NCBI GenBank assembly: GCA_900104855.1
Contig: FNSS01000001.1
Coordinates: 4,960,001 to 5,024,000, forward strand
Direction of reading: 5' to 3'
From: Rhizobiales bacterium GAS188
GTDB lineage: Bacteria > Pseudomonadota > Alphaproteobacteria > Rhizobiales > Beijerinckiaceae
Length of the DNA: 64,000 nt
Shown here: in pieces, positions 27,090-36,760 of the stretch
Layout of the letters: every line of letters begins with the position of its first letter
How positions within the stretch are numbered: the stretch's first letter is position 1
Position numbers and translations under genes: made by a program
The notes under the pieces: generated by a model
Seen by the model: the letters and a program-made list of their open reading frames with translations, nothing else
What the model was told of the DNA's origin: nothing
The model's database searches: none

Positions 27090-28280
27090 ATGGCCTTTCT
27101 CGGATCCGCCACCCGCAATTACCGCTTCGGTCTCATGCGCGAGATGATGGATCGCGAGGGCTTCGACGCATTGGCCTTGACGCAAGGCGATTTCTTTCAG
27201 TTCGCCACCAATTTCCACACCGATGTCCAGACCTGGGAGCGGCCGATCCTGTGCGTGGTGCCGCGCAACGGCGAGCCTTTCGCCATCCTGAACGAGCTGT
27301 CGACCAATCATTGGCGCTTCAGCCTCGAGGCCCAGCATCTCTGGGTCACGGATGCGGAATTCTACGCCGAGCATCCGCGCCTGCACCGCCGCGTGCCGCT
27401 CGCCTCGCAATGGGCCGAGATGGCGGCCGACAGGCTGAAGCGGGCGGGCCTCAATCGCTCGCGCATCGGTGTCGATGCCGGCGGCGGCCCGCTCGCCCGT
27501 GTGCCCGGCCTCTTGCCGCAACTGCGCATCGAGACCGCGACCCAGGAATGCCGCAAGCTGCGCATGGTCAAGAATGAGGAGGAGATCGCCCTGATGCGCG
27601 AGATCGCCTCGCTCTCCGACTGGGTCCAGGAGCGCTATCGCGAGAATATCCGGCCGGGCCGCCTGGTGCAGGAGCTCGACATGGCGATGGCGGCCCTGAT
27701 GGCGGAGGAATCGGCACGCCGCTTCCCGGGCGACAATCTCGAGATCCTGCGCTGCTGGACGTTGTCGGGTCCTGCGAGCTGCGCTCCGCATGGCGATGGG
27801 CGCTCCTCGGGCGCGCGCATCGAGAAGGGCCATGGCATGGTCAATATCGTCATCCCGCGCCTCAACGGGCTCGTGGTCGAGAATGAGCGCACCTGGTTCT
27901 GCGGCAAGCCTTCGCAGCGCCAGGCGGAGCTGTTCGAGGCGGCGCGTGCTGCGAACGAGGCGGCCTGCGAGGCGGCCGTCACCGGCGAGCCCGTCTGCGG
28001 CATCGATACCGCCGCCCAGCTCGTGCTCGAGCGGGCAGGGGTCGCCGAGCTGATCTTGCACCGCACCGGTCACGGCATGGGCCTGCTCGGCCATGAGTTT
28101 CCCGAGGATATGGCCTTCAACACCAGGCCCCTCATGGAGCGCGAAGTCTATTCGGCCGAGCCCGGCATCTATCAATGGGGGCTCGGCGGCTTCCGCCATG
28201 ACGACACGGTCGTGGTGGGCGAAAAGCCGGAGATCCTCACCAAGGCGGCGAAGGATCTCGCGAGCCAGACGGTCGGGTAG
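27090..28280 (+). CDS. M24 (Xaa-Pro peptidase/creatinase-fold) hydrolase
   Basis: This is a 396-residue protein with an N-terminal creatinase-like domain (1-155) and a C-terminal pita-bread domain. HRTGHGMGLLGHE (H328), YSAEPGIY (E357) and FRHDDTVVV (D371) mark the active site. The usual first two metal-binding Asp are not present: the corresponding stretch reads NIVIPRLNGLVVENERT, with Glu264 at the second position and no Asp at the first. It may thus be a metal-poor or metal-free hydrolase like creatinase, acting on a small amide or dipeptide. It is expressed from behind a tandem repeat. Confidence 0.8.
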   Translation: MAFLGSATRNYRFGLMREMMDREGFDALALTQGDFFQFATNFHTDVQTWERPILCVVPRNGEPFAILNELSTNHWRFSLEAQHLWVTDAEFYAEHPRLHRRVPLASQWAEMAADRLKRAGLNRSRIGVDAGGGPLARVPGLLPQLRIETATQECRKLRMVKNEEEIALMREIASLSDWVQERYRENIRPGRLVQELDMAMAALMAEESARRFPGDNLEILRCWTLSGPASCAPHGDGRSSGARIEKGHGMVNIVIPRLNGLVVENERTWFCGKPSQRQAELFEAARAANEAACEAAVTGEPVCGIDTAAQLVLERAGVAELILHRTGHGMGLLGHEFPEDMAFNTRPLMEREVYSAEPGIYQWGLGGFRHDDTVVVGEKPEILTKAAKDLASQTVG

Positions 28281-28328
28281 CGGAGGCCGACCATCACTTG
28301 GCTCGTGGCGCGCGTCGGGGGCATAAGG

Positions 28329-28811
28329 CTACGGGTTAGCCGCAGGCGCCTGTCCAAGTGATTTTTCAAAGAATACACCAACTGGTGACGGCTTATACGA
28401 GCCAAATGGCCCGCGTTCCTTATAGCCGGCGCGACGATATGGTGCGTGACCGCAAGTATTCTTAATACCCACTTCCATCTGGATGAGATGAATTCCTGCT
28501 GCCATGGCAGTTGTCTCTACTGCTCGCAACAAGGCTGTTCCAACACCCTGCTGTCGAAACCTCTCGTCGACGATCATGCGCTTTAGCTCGGCTCTGCCGT
28601 CGCCCCTGTCAAAGAGGGCGCAGCATCCCGCCGCGACCAGATCAACGGTGCGAGCAATGAAGAGGCGGATGCCCGGCGCGGCCAGCGCTTCCGAATTCAA
28701 GGGTCGGCGGTGTTCGTTGGGATATAGCAATGCTGCATTGGCGTCGGATTGCCGGAGCAGCGAAGCAACCTCATCTTGCCGAGAACTCTCTTCTCTAACG
28801 GTCAGCACCAC
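28329..28811 (-). CDS. GNAT family N-acetyltransferase
   Basis: This is a 160-residue acetyltransferase. ELKRMIVDERFRQQGVGTAL carries the R-x-x-G-x-G/A acetyl-CoA pyrophosphate loop, followed by LIQMEVGIKN and a YRRAGYKERGPFG end with the conserved Tyr. The substrate is unknown. The start is a GTG at 28811 behind AAGGTGAG. Its codon usage is less GC-biased than its neighbours, which suggests later acquisition. Confidence 0.8.
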   Translation of the reverse strand: MVLTVREESSRQDEVASLLRQSDANAALLYPNEHRRPLNSEALAAPGIRLFIARTVDLVAAGCCALFDRGDGRAELKRMIVDERFRQQGVGTALLRAVETTAMAAGIHLIQMEVGIKNTCGHAPYRRAGYKERGPFGSYKPSPVGVFFEKSLGQAPAANP

Positions 28812-28871
28812 AACTCACCTTGCGTGAACCGAAATTGAAATTGGAGCATCGCCCCTTCGTCTGGAGCTTGA

Positions 28872-29534
28872 CTATTCGACCATCGAGACCGGGACCGCTC
28901 CATGCCTCGCCACCTCCGCACTGGCGATCTCGGCGATCGCGAGGAGAGAGGCTTCGTCGGCGCCGTCCCGGGCCTGCAGGGACATGCCCTGAATGACGAC
29001 TTGAAGGTAGCGTGCGAGCCCTGCGGCGTCGGTGCCGGGCTTGATATCGCCTTCCTCGATCCCGCGCCTGATCCGCGCCCTGAAAGCCGCCAGGACATCG
29101 GCCCTGAGACCGGCGACATGGGCTGCAATGAAATCATTCTCGACGGCGCAGGTCACAACGGCCGTTGAAAGCATGCACCCCCGCGGCTGGTCCGGACGGG
29201 TGTATTCATGGGCCGCTTCTCGCAGCACGCGATCAAAGGCAGACGCTGCGGTCGGCTCCTCCTCCAGGGCTCGGCCGGTGAACGCACCGGCCGTCGCTCG
29301 ATATTGCGCGAGCGCCTCCCGGTAGAGGTCCGCCTTGGAGGTGAAGGCCGCATAAAGGCTTTGCGGCGTGATGCCCATCGCCGCGGTCAAGTCGACGATC
29401 GAAGCCCCTTCATAGCCCAGCCGCCAGAAGGTCTCGCCCGCCAGGGCCAACACCTTGTCGCGGTCGAAGGCGCGAGGGCGCCCACGAGTCCTCGGGAGTG
29501 AATTTGGCCTTGAGAGTGAATTGGCATTTATCAC
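28872..29534 (-). CDS. TetR-family transcriptional regulator
   Basis: This is a 220-residue regulator. The N-terminal HTH reads FDRDKVLALAGETFWRLGYE then IVDLTAAMGITPQSLYAAF. The C-terminal part has RGCMLSTAVVTCA, the signature of the AcrR/YxaF-like TetR_C branch, which often controls oxidoreductases responding to electrophiles. It is divergent from the alpha/beta hydrolase gene, with a 13-base palindrome between them. The start is GTG (29534). Confidence 0.85.
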   Translation of the reverse strand: MINANSLSRPNSLPRTRGRPRAFDRDKVLALAGETFWRLGYEGASIVDLTAAMGITPQSLYAAFTSKADLYREALAQYRATAGAFTGRALEEEPTAASAFDRVLREAAHEYTRPDQPRGCMLSTAVVTCAVENDFIAAHVAGLRADVLAAFRARIRRGIEEGDIKPGTDAAGLARYLQVVIQGMSLQARDGADEASLLAIAEIASAEVARHGAVPVSMVE

Positions 29535-29549
29535 AGTGATCGCTCTTGA

Positions 29550-29562
29550 ATTATCAGATAAT
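29550..29562. promoter_or_regulatory. Candidate TetR operator
   Basis: ATTATC-A-GATAAT is a perfect palindrome in the region shared by the divergent TetR gene and the hydrolase gene, 16 bases upstream of the regulator's start. It is a natural site for autorepression and control of the hydrolase/DJ-1 genes. Confidence 0.5.
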
Positions 29563-29748
29563 CCGTTTTATTTAGGAGTGGTCGTTGTGATTATAAAGGC
29601 TGCTCTCCATGAGTCTCCCCCATTCCGACACGTGCGAGGGGCCGAACGCCGACATGCGGCGGCTTTGACGACACAGATCGTCTCGACCGATTCGCGCGAT
29701 GGTCGGGCGTCCGAAACCTCAGCCAACAGATCTATCACCAGGAGCAAA

Positions 29749-30585
29749 ATGATGAGCACCTTTACAGTCGGTCAGGAAAATTCGACTCCGATTGAACTCT
29801 ATTACGAGGACCTCGGATCCGGCTCGCCGGTGGTGCTGATTGCCGGGTACCCATTCAGCGGCGCGTCATGGGAGAAGCAGATTGCGGCCCTCTTGGCCGC
29901 GGGCCATCGCGTGATCACCTATGATCGCCGCGGGTTTGGCCGCTCCAGCAGGCCGTCGGTCGGGTACGATTTCGATACTCTTGCGGCGGACCTCAATACT
30001 CTCCTGACGACGCTCGGTCTGACCGACGTTTCTCTGCTCGGCTTCTCCATGGGCACCGGCGAGATCACCCGCTACATCGCCAAATATGGCACGGGTCGCC
30101 TGCGCCGCGCCGTGCTGATTGGCACCATCGGACCCTTCCTGCTGAAGACCGACGACAATCCGGAAGGCGTCGATCCGAGCGTGTTCGAGGGTCTCAAGGC
30201 CGCGATCAGAAATGATCGGCCGGCCACCTTGTTGAGCATCATCCAGAACGCCAATAACTACGACGTGCTCGGCGGCACGCTGGTGAGCGAACGCGTGATC
30301 GAGGACAGCTGGAATATCGGCGTCAGCGCCTCCCCGATCGGCGCGGTGAAGTCCATCGATGCGTGGATCGAGGACTTCCGCGATGACCTTCCCCACAACG
30401 ATGTTCCGACTCTGATCCTGCACGCCGGCGAAGCCGACCGGGTTCTGCCGCCCGGCGCCACGTCGCGCCGTCAGGCCAAGCTGCTGAAGAACTGCAAGTT
30501 CGTCGAGCTCGAGGACGCTCCCCACAACATCCTCTGGACGCATGCGGATCGGGTGAACGAGGAGCTCGTGAGCTTCCTCCGCTAG
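29749..30585 (+). CDS. Alpha/beta hydrolase (non-heme chloroperoxidase/esterase type)
   Basis: This is a 278-residue protein starting at ATG 29749 behind AGGAG. GSPVVLIAGYPFSGASW supplies the oxyanion hole, LLGFSMGTGEITRYIA the nucleophile Ser, HAGEADRVLPP the Asp and LEDAPHNILWTH the His. These match the cofactor-free haloperoxidase/esterase group, with Thr where most members have a second Gly in G-F-S-M-G-G. The DJ-1 gene follows about 100 bases later on the same strand. Probably controlled by the divergent TetR. Confidence 0.85.
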   Translation: MMSTFTVGQENSTPIELYYEDLGSGSPVVLIAGYPFSGASWEKQIAALLAAGHRVITYDRRGFGRSSRPSVGYDFDTLAADLNTLLTTLGLTDVSLLGFSMGTGEITRYIAKYGTGRLRRAVLIGTIGPFLLKTDDNPEGVDPSVFEGLKAAIRNDRPATLLSIIQNANNYDVLGGTLVSERVIEDSWNIGVSASPIGAVKSIDAWIEDFRDDLPHNDVPTLILHAGEADRVLPPGATSRRQAKLLKNCKFVELEDAPHNILWTHADRVNEELVSFLR

Positions 30586-30686
30586 TCGATCTGCGGCGCC
30601 GCACGTCGAGCGGCGCCAGCAATCGATTGAATCACCGCTCGCGTTGAACAGTTCAACGCAAATATCCAGTCCAATGAGAGGTTAAC

Positions 30687-31376
30687 ATGAAGGTACTGAT
30701 CGTTTTGACGTCGCACGACAAGCTAGGCGCTACGGGCGAAAAAACCGGGTTCTGGCTCGAGGAGTTCGCCGCGCCATACTATGTCTTCAAGGATGCGGGA
30801 GCGAAGATCACTCTTGCCTCGCCGCTCGGGGGCCAGCCGCCGCTCGATCCGAAGAGCGAGGCCCCGGACTTCCAGACCGACTCCACCCGCCGCTTCAACG
30901 CGGACCGTGAGGCAAAGGCTCACCTCGCCAGCACGATCAAGCTGTCGGACGTTTCGGCTTCCGACTACGACGCGCTGTTCTACCCCGGCGGCCACGGGCC
31001 CGTTTGGGATCTGGCCGAAGATCGCTCGTCGATCGCCCTGATCGAAGCGATGTTCGCGGCGAACAAGCCCGTGGGGACTGTTTGCCACGCGGCGGCCGCC
31101 TTGCGCCACACCAAGACTCCGGCCGGCACGTCGCTCGTTCGCGGCAAGAAGGTCACCGGCTTCACCAATACCGAGGAAGAGGCGATCGGCCTTACGAAGG
31201 TGGTGCCGTACCTGGTTGAAGACATGTTGAAGAGCAATGGCGGGATCTACTCCAGGGCCAATGATTGGCAGCCCTATGTCGCCGTGGACGGCAATCTGGT
31301 CACGGGCCAGAACCCGGCCTCTTCAACGGGTGCGGCCGGCGCGATGATCAAACTGATCGCGCAGCCTGCGAGGTGA
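30687..31376 (+). CDS. DJ-1/PfpI family protein (Hsp31/glyoxalase III-like)
   Basis: This is a 229-residue protein with the elbow Cys in PVGTVCHAAAALRHT, an upstream Glu in GFWLEEFAAPYYVF and YPGGHGPVWDL. These match the type 1 glutamine amidotransferase-like branch related to Hsp31 and glyoxalase III, which convert methylglyoxal to lactate or repair glycated molecules. It follows the TetR-controlled hydrolase and probably takes part in an electrophile response. Ribosome-binding site GAGAGG lies seven bases before the ATG. Confidence 0.87.
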   Translation: MKVLIVLTSHDKLGATGEKTGFWLEEFAAPYYVFKDAGAKITLASPLGGQPPLDPKSEAPDFQTDSTRRFNADREAKAHLASTIKLSDVSASDYDALFYPGGHGPVWDLAEDRSSIALIEAMFAANKPVGTVCHAAAALRHTKTPAGTSLVRGKKVTGFTNTEEEAIGLTKVVPYLVEDMLKSNGGIYSRANDWQPYVAVDGNLVTGQNPASSTGAAGAMIKLIAQPAR

Positions 31377-31562
31377 ATGAAAGTCGGCCGTGCGGACCAA
31401 GAGACCCATCCATCCACGCACGCCGCTGTCCAAGGGGCGGTGCAGGTGTTCTCACACTAATCGGTCCGGCCAACAGATCGAGGAAATCGAATAGGATTTT
31501 CGCGGGCCAGACGATTGTGTAGCGCCGACTCTCACTGCATCTCGTCGGCGTGGCGCCGGCGC

Positions 31563-31706
31563 GGCTCCTTCTCCCCGCCTGCTTGCGGGGAGAAGGCGGG
31601 GGGATGAGGGGCTGGGTGATGAGCACCAGCGCTGGTCTGCACTCACCCGCTCCCTCGCTGCGCTCGGGATCGACTTCTCCCCGCAAGCGGGGCGAGGTGA
31701 AGGGCG
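31563..31706. repeat. Dispersed palindromic repeat overlapping the end of a LysR gene
   Basis: A hairpin CTTCTCCCCGCctgcttGCGGGGAGAAG is followed by GGGATGAGGGGCTGGGTGA, and the segment ends with CACCCGCTCCCTCGCTGCGC and CTTCTCCCCGCAAGCGGGG. The right part (31643-31706) is inside the LysR reading frame and encodes its last ~20 residues, so the repeat has changed the C-terminus of that protein. Confidence 0.7.
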
Positions 31707-32626
31707 CCGCATCCCTCCTTCGCCCAAGGTGCGTCGGAGAGGCGGCGCGCCAGATGCTCGATGAGCCTGGTGACCCGGGCCGGCCGCAAGCCGCCTGGTG
31801 GGGTGACGATGTTGAGGGCGATCATGGGCGGGGCCCAATCGGTCATCACGGCCTCGAGCCTTCCTGCCGCGAGGTCGTCATAGACCAGGAATTCCGGCTG
31901 CACCGCGAGGCCGAGGCCTGCGAGCACGGTCGGCTGCAGCGCCTCGCCGTTATTGGCGCGCAGCGGGCCTGAGGTCGGCACAATCTCCTCGGCGCCCGAG
32001 CCATGGATGAAGCGCCAGCGATTGGGGGTCGGCAGATAGGCATAGCCGAGGCAGGCATGGCGAGCGAGCTCGTCGGGATGGGTCGGCCGCCCGTGCTTGT
32101 CCAGATAGCTCGGCGCTGCGACCAGAAGGCGGCGGATCTCGCAGATGCGGCGGGTCCGTAAGCTCGAATCGACGAGCGCCGCGATGCGCAGCGCCATGTC
32201 GAAGCCGCCGCCGACCAGATCGACCAGCTCGTCGCTCAGATGCAGGTCGATCGTGACCTCCGGATAGGAGCTGAGGAATTCGGGCAGGATCGGCGTCACA
32301 TGGGCGAGCCCGAACGACATGGGCGCGGCGATCCGCACCGTGCCGCGCGGCGTCACCGATTGGGCGATGGCGTCGGCCTCGGCCGCTTCGCCTTCGGCGA
32401 CGATGCGCGCGGCGCTCGCCGCCGCCGTCTGGCCGGCCTCGGTCAAGGAGAGGCGGCGCGAGGTGCGGTGGAAGAGGCTCGCCCCAATGCGCGCCTCGAG
32501 CCTGGCGACCGCCTTGGATACGGTCGGCTTCGACAGGCCGAGCTGGGCCGCGGCGCGGCCGAAGGAGCCGTTCTCGGCGACCTTGGCGAAGATGGCCCAG
32601 GCTTCGAAATCGGGCAGGCGCGGCAC
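31643..32626 (-). CDS. LysR-family regulator of the wrbA/mhq-like genes
   Basis: This is a 327-residue LysR protein: HTH ([32 protein letters not shown]) and an effector domain ([29 protein letters not shown]). GTG 32626 is selected as the start because AAGGA lies seven bases upstream. It is divergent from wrbA, with a 9+9-base palindrome between them. The C-terminal tail ([14 protein letters not shown]) is encoded by a dispersed repeat and is not conserved LysR sequence. It probably senses quinones or phenols. Confidence 0.83.
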   Translation of the reverse strand: MPRLPDFEAWAIFAKVAENGSFGRAAAQLGLSKPTVSKAVARLEARIGASLFHRTSRRLSLTEAGQTAAASAARIVAEGEAAEADAIAQSVTPRGTVRIAAPMSFGLAHVTPILPEFLSSYPEVTIDLHLSDELVDLVGGGFDMALRIAALVDSSLRTRRICEIRRLLVAAPSYLDKHGRPTHPDELARHACLGYAYLPTPNRWRFIHGSGAEEIVPTSGPLRANNGEALQPTVLAGLGLAVQPEFLVYDDLAAGRLEAVMTDWAPPMIALNIVTPPGGLRPARVTRLIEHLARRLSDAPWAKEGCGALHLAPLAGRSRSRAQRGSG

Positions 32627-32650
32627 CGGTCTATCCTTAGGCAAATTCCT

Positions 32651-32674
32651 GAAACAATCTGTTTCGATTGTTTC
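32651..32674. promoter_or_regulatory. Candidate LysR operator
   Basis: GAAACAATC (32651-32659) and GATTGTTTC (32666-32674) are perfect inverted arms separated by six bases, giving a T-N11-A-type LysR box. It lies between the divergent LysR and wrbA genes, just upstream of the regulator's start. Confidence 0.65.
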
Positions 32675-32778
32675 TCTTTCTGATCGAATTGGCCAGCCCT
32701 ATTTCTGGTCTCGCAAGCCAAGTCCACAAGCCAAGTCCGCAAGCACACTGCCCGGCAAGGGCAACAGAGGATATCGCG

Positions 32779-33399
32779 ATGACCAAGGTGCTCGTTCTTT
32801 ATTATTCCAGCTACGGCCATATGGAAAAGATGGCGGAAGCTGCGGCCGAAGGCGCCCGCGCGGCGGGTGCAAAGGCCGATATCAAGCGCGTTCCCGAGCT
32901 GCTCTCCGAGGAGGCGGCCCGCGCCGCCCATTACAAGCTCGACCAGGCGGCGCCGATCGCCAAGATCGACGACCTGCCCGAATATGACGGCATCATCGTC
33001 GCCACCGGCACCCGTTTTGGGCGCATCTCCTCGCAGATGGCGAGCTTCCTCGACCAGGCCGGCGGCCTGTGGATGCGCGGCGCGCTGCACGGCAAGGTCG
33101 GCGCCGCGATGTCCTCGACCGCGACGCAGCATGGCGGGCAGGAGACCACTCTCTTCTCGATCCTGACCAATTTGCTGCATTTCGGCATGGTGCTGGTCGG
33201 GCTGCCCTATTCGTTCCAGGCGCAGATGCGGCTCGACGAAATCACCGGCGGCGCGCCTTACGGGGCGACCACCATCACGGGCGGAGACGGCTCACGCCAG
33301 CCGAGCACGTCCGAGCTCGACGGGGCGCGCTTTCTCGGACGCCATGTGGCCGAGACGGCCGCCAAGCTGACAGCGAAGGTCCCGGAGCTCACGGCCTGA
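32779..33399 (+). CDS. wrbA: NAD(P)H:quinone oxidoreductase WrbA
   Basis: This is a 206-residue flavodoxin-fold enzyme. [20 protein letters not shown] is the FMN phosphate loop, [22 protein letters not shown] and [14 protein letters not shown] are the WrbA-specific FMN contacts, and [17 protein letters not shown] ends the family signature. It performs two-electron reduction of quinones. ATG 32779 has AGAGG eight bases upstream. The VOC dioxygenase gene follows on the same strand. Confidence 0.93.
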   Translation: MTKVLVLYYSSYGHMEKMAEAAAEGARAAGAKADIKRVPELLSEEAARAAHYKLDQAAPIAKIDDLPEYDGIIVATGTRFGRISSQMASFLDQAGGLWMRGALHGKVGAAMSSTATQHGGQETTLFSILTNLLHFGMVLVGLPYSFQAQMRLDEITGGAPYGATTITGGDGSRQPSTSELDGARFLGRHVAETAAKLTAKVPELTA

Positions 33400-33542
33400 G
33401 GCAAGACCGGCCGCGCAGGTCGCGGCCGGGTCGCACCGGCTAGGCCCTTGGCGATCCACGCCGCTCGCCCTCTCGGGCGGGGTGATTTCGGCTGCCCGCT
33501 TTGCCGCTGAACCCAACCCCATGAAGAATAAGGAGTTGACCC

Positions 33543-34472
33543 ATGACCACTGGCATCCATCATGTGACGGCGATTGCCGGGCCCGCACAGCGCAATCTCG
33601 ACTTCTACACGCGCATCCTCGGCTTGCGCCTGGTGAAGAAGACGGTGAATTTCGACGATCCCGGCACCTATCATTTCTACTATGGCGACCGCGACGGGAA
33701 GCCTGGCACCATCTTGACCTTCTTCCCCTGGGAGGACGCGGCTCCCGGACGGGTGGGCCTCGGCCAAGCCGAGGAGACTTCCTTTCGCATCCCGGAAGCC
33801 TCGATCGGCTATTGGACGCATCGCCTCGTCGAGAAGGGCGTGACGCATGAGGCGCCGCGCAAGCGCTTCGGCGAGACGGTGCTCTCCTTCAAGGACCCGG
33901 ACGGGATGCGCCTCGCGCTCGTCGCCGTCGCCGGTGCGCAGGACGAAGCCGGCTTTGCCGAAGGCGACGTTCCGGCCGAGCATGCCATACGCGGCTTCAG
34001 CGGCGTCACCTTGATGCTGAAGGATCCTGAGGCGACCGGCGCCATCTTGACCGATGTCTTCGGCTTCAAGGAGATCGGGCGCGAGGGCTCGGCCATCCGC
34101 TACCGGGCTTCCGGCACGAAACTCGGCGACGTCGTCGACCTGCACGGTGTGGGCGATTTCCTCGGTGGACGCATGGGGGCTGGCTCGGTGCATCACATCG
34201 CCTTCCGGGCGGCCGACGATGCGGCGCAGGCCGAGATGGCAAAGAAACTCGCCGAGCGGCACGGGCTGCACACCACGGAGCAGCGCGACCGCCAATATTT
34301 CCGCTCGGTCTATTTCCGCGAGCCGGGCGGCGTCCTGTTCGAGATCGCGACCGACGCGCCGGGCTTTGCGATCGACGAGCCGGTGAGCGAGCTCGGGCAT
34401 AGCCTGAAGCTGCCGCGCTTCCTGGAGCCGCGCCGCCGCGAGATCGAGGCAGTGCTGCCGAAGGTGGCGTAG
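33543..34472 (+). CDS. Ring-cleaving dioxygenase of the VOC superfamily, MhqO-like
   Basis: This is a 309-residue protein with two vicinal-oxygen-chelate modules. The metal triad can be seen as His in GIHHVTAIAG, His in GSVHHIAFRA and Glu in EPGGVLFEIATD. Length and order match MhqO/LinE-related hydroquinone dioxygenases, which open hydroquinone rings. It lies 143 bases after wrbA; the MhqD-like esterase lies beyond the IS110 element. In Bacillus, MhqO and MhqD are encoded together for quinone detoxification. Confidence 0.83.
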   Translation: MTTGIHHVTAIAGPAQRNLDFYTRILGLRLVKKTVNFDDPGTYHFYYGDRDGKPGTILTFFPWEDAAPGRVGLGQAEETSFRIPEASIGYWTHRLVEKGVTHEAPRKRFGETVLSFKDPDGMRLALVAVAGAQDEAGFAEGDVPAEHAIRGFSGVTLMLKDPEATGAILTDVFGFKEIGREGSAIRYRASGTKLGDVVDLHGVGDFLGGRMGAGSVHHIAFRAADDAAQAEMAKKLAERHGLHTTEQRDRQYFRSVYFREPGGVLFEIATDAPGFAIDEPVSELGHSLKLPRFLEPRRREIEAVLPKVA

Positions 34473-34506
34473 CCGGCTCGTTGGTTTGCGGAGCAGCGTT
34501 TGGCGT

Positions 34507-34562
34507 CACCTCTCCCCTTGTGGGAGAGGTCGATCCGAGCCGCCAGGCGAGGATCGGGTGAG
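34507..34562. repeat. Left part of family A repeat, interrupted by IS110
   Basis: CACCTCTCCCCTTGTGGGAG then GAGCCGCCAGGCGAGGATCG and GGGTGAG match the reversed copy at 12961-13169 and stop abruptly at 34562. The remainder of the same element resumes at 35881. Confidence 0.9.
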
Positions 34563-34609
34563 CAACTGTGATTTTGGGCTCCCGATTATGTCATTGGGCC
34601 AGCGGTCTC

Positions 34610-34672
34610 GGGACCGTCAATGACGCTTCGCGCCGCCTGCGGCGGTGGCCTGCGGCCATCATTGACCGTCCC
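34610..34672. ncRNA. Structured non-coding end of IS110, candidate bridge RNA region
   Basis: GGGACCGTCAATGA (34610-34623) pairs with TCATTGACCGTCCC (34659-34672) with one mismatch, enclosing inner hairpins of GCCGCCTGCGGCGG and GGCCTGCGGCC. It lies in the non-coding part 3' of the transposase. IS110-family elements express a bridge RNA from a non-coding end that pairs with target and donor. This is the better folded of the two ends, but the identification is an inference. Confidence 0.35.
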
Positions 34673-34751
34673 TGCGAGCGCTGGCCTTCGGAGGCGCAGG
34701 TCGGGACGAAGGGATGGTCGCTCGCCGGTCGAACCAAGGGATGGTCGGGGG

Positions 34752-35774
<1,023 letters not shown>

Positions 35775-35819
35775 TCACCCACGGTCTTAAGCCAAGGGGG
35801 TAACGGGCTCTCCTCTCCA

Positions 35820-35860
35820 GGGCCGGCGCGGCGGCCTACCGCGCCGGCCCAGTCCTTTTT
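35820..35860 (+). terminator. Intrinsic terminator-like hairpin at the right end of IS110
   Basis: GGGCCGGCGCGG and CCGCGCCGGCCC form a 12-bp stem with a seven-base loop, followed by AGTCCTTTTT on the plus strand. It lies inside the IS just before its right end and would stop rightward transcription coming from wrbA/mhqO before it reaches the esterase gene. Confidence 0.7.
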
Positions 35861-35880
35861 GGCACATTTTCAAGACACAA

Positions 35881-36027
35881 GGGGGGCAGCTCCTTCCTTC
35901 GCAAGCCGGGTCGTCGCGGCCATTCCACGCCGAGGTGAGGGGCTTCCGAGAGCCGGCGCTGCCCCCCTCACCCGATCCTCGCCCTGGGGGGCTCGGATCG
36001 ACCTCTCCCACAAGGGGAGAGGTGAGC
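35881..36027. repeat. Right part of family A repeat after IS110
   Basis: It resumes exactly where the left part stops: GGGGGGCAGCTCC, later CGGCGCTGCCCCCCTCACCC and an end arm CCTCTCCCACAAGGGGAGAG. Together with 34507-34562 it makes one roughly 200-base element like that at 12961-13169. Confidence 0.9.
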
Positions 36028-36055
36028 GCTGGCGCTCGAAAATGTCGAGGACCCC

Positions 36056-36685
36056 ATGATCGAGACCAAGCTCACCTTCATCCATCGCTTCACCGAGGAA
36101 GCCGGCAAGGCGCCGCCGCTCCTGCTGCTGCATGGGACGGGCGGCGACGAGAACGATCTCCTGCCGCTCGGTCGCCTGGTGGCGCCAGGCCATGGGCTCT
36201 TGTCGCCGCGCGGCAAGGTGCTCGAGCACGGCATGCCGCGCTTCTTTCGGCGCCTCGCCGAAGGCGTGTTCGACGAGGAGGACGTAGTGGCCCGCGCGGC
36301 CGAGCTCGCCGATTTCGTCGAGGAGGCGCGCGCCGCCTACGGGCTCGCCGCACCCGTGGCGCTCGGCTTCTCCAACGGCGCGAATATCGCGGCCGCTATG
36401 CTGATGCTGCGCCCGGAGGTGCTGGCGGGCGCGGCGCTGCTGCGGCCGATGGTGCCGCTCGCCCGGCCGCCGCATCTGGAGCTCGAGGACAAGCCCATCC
36501 TCCTCCTCTCGGGCGCCGCCGACCCGATCGTCCCGGCCGCCAATGCGGAGCGGCTGGCGGGGCTGTTGCGGAAGGCGGGAGCCGAGGTGCAGGCCGAAAC
36601 GCTGCCCGCCGGGCATGGCCTGTCGCAGGCCGATGTCCAGATCGCCTCGCGCTGGTTCGCCCAGGTTCTCGGGGAGGGGCGCTGA
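36056..36685 (+). CDS. Carboxylesterase/phospholipase-type alpha/beta hydrolase, MhqD-like
   Basis: This is a 209-residue hydrolase: LLLLHGTGGDENDLLPLGR (oxyanion region), ALGFSNGANIAAAMLMLRPE (nucleophile Ser), LSGAADPIVPAAN (Asp) and PAGHGLSQAD (His). This is the short esterase group that includes MhqD. It lies downstream of the MhqO-like gene but is now cut off from it by the IS110 insertion and the IS-borne terminator, so its expression may have changed. guaA follows 75 bases later. Confidence 0.83.
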   Translation: MIETKLTFIHRFTEEAGKAPPLLLLHGTGGDENDLLPLGRLVAPGHGLLSPRGKVLEHGMPRFFRRLAEGVFDEEDVVARAAELADFVEEARAAYGLAAPVALGFSNGANIAAAMLMLRPEVLAGAALLRPMVPLARPPHLELEDKPILLLSGAADPIVPAANAERLAGLLRKAGAEVQAETLPAGHGLSQADVQIASRWFAQVLGEGR

Positions 36686-36760
36686 GCGGCCCGGCCGAGG
36701 GCAAGCCTGCCCCGCGAAGCATGCATTGCGCGAGTGCGCCTTATAGCGTAACGGCTCGCA

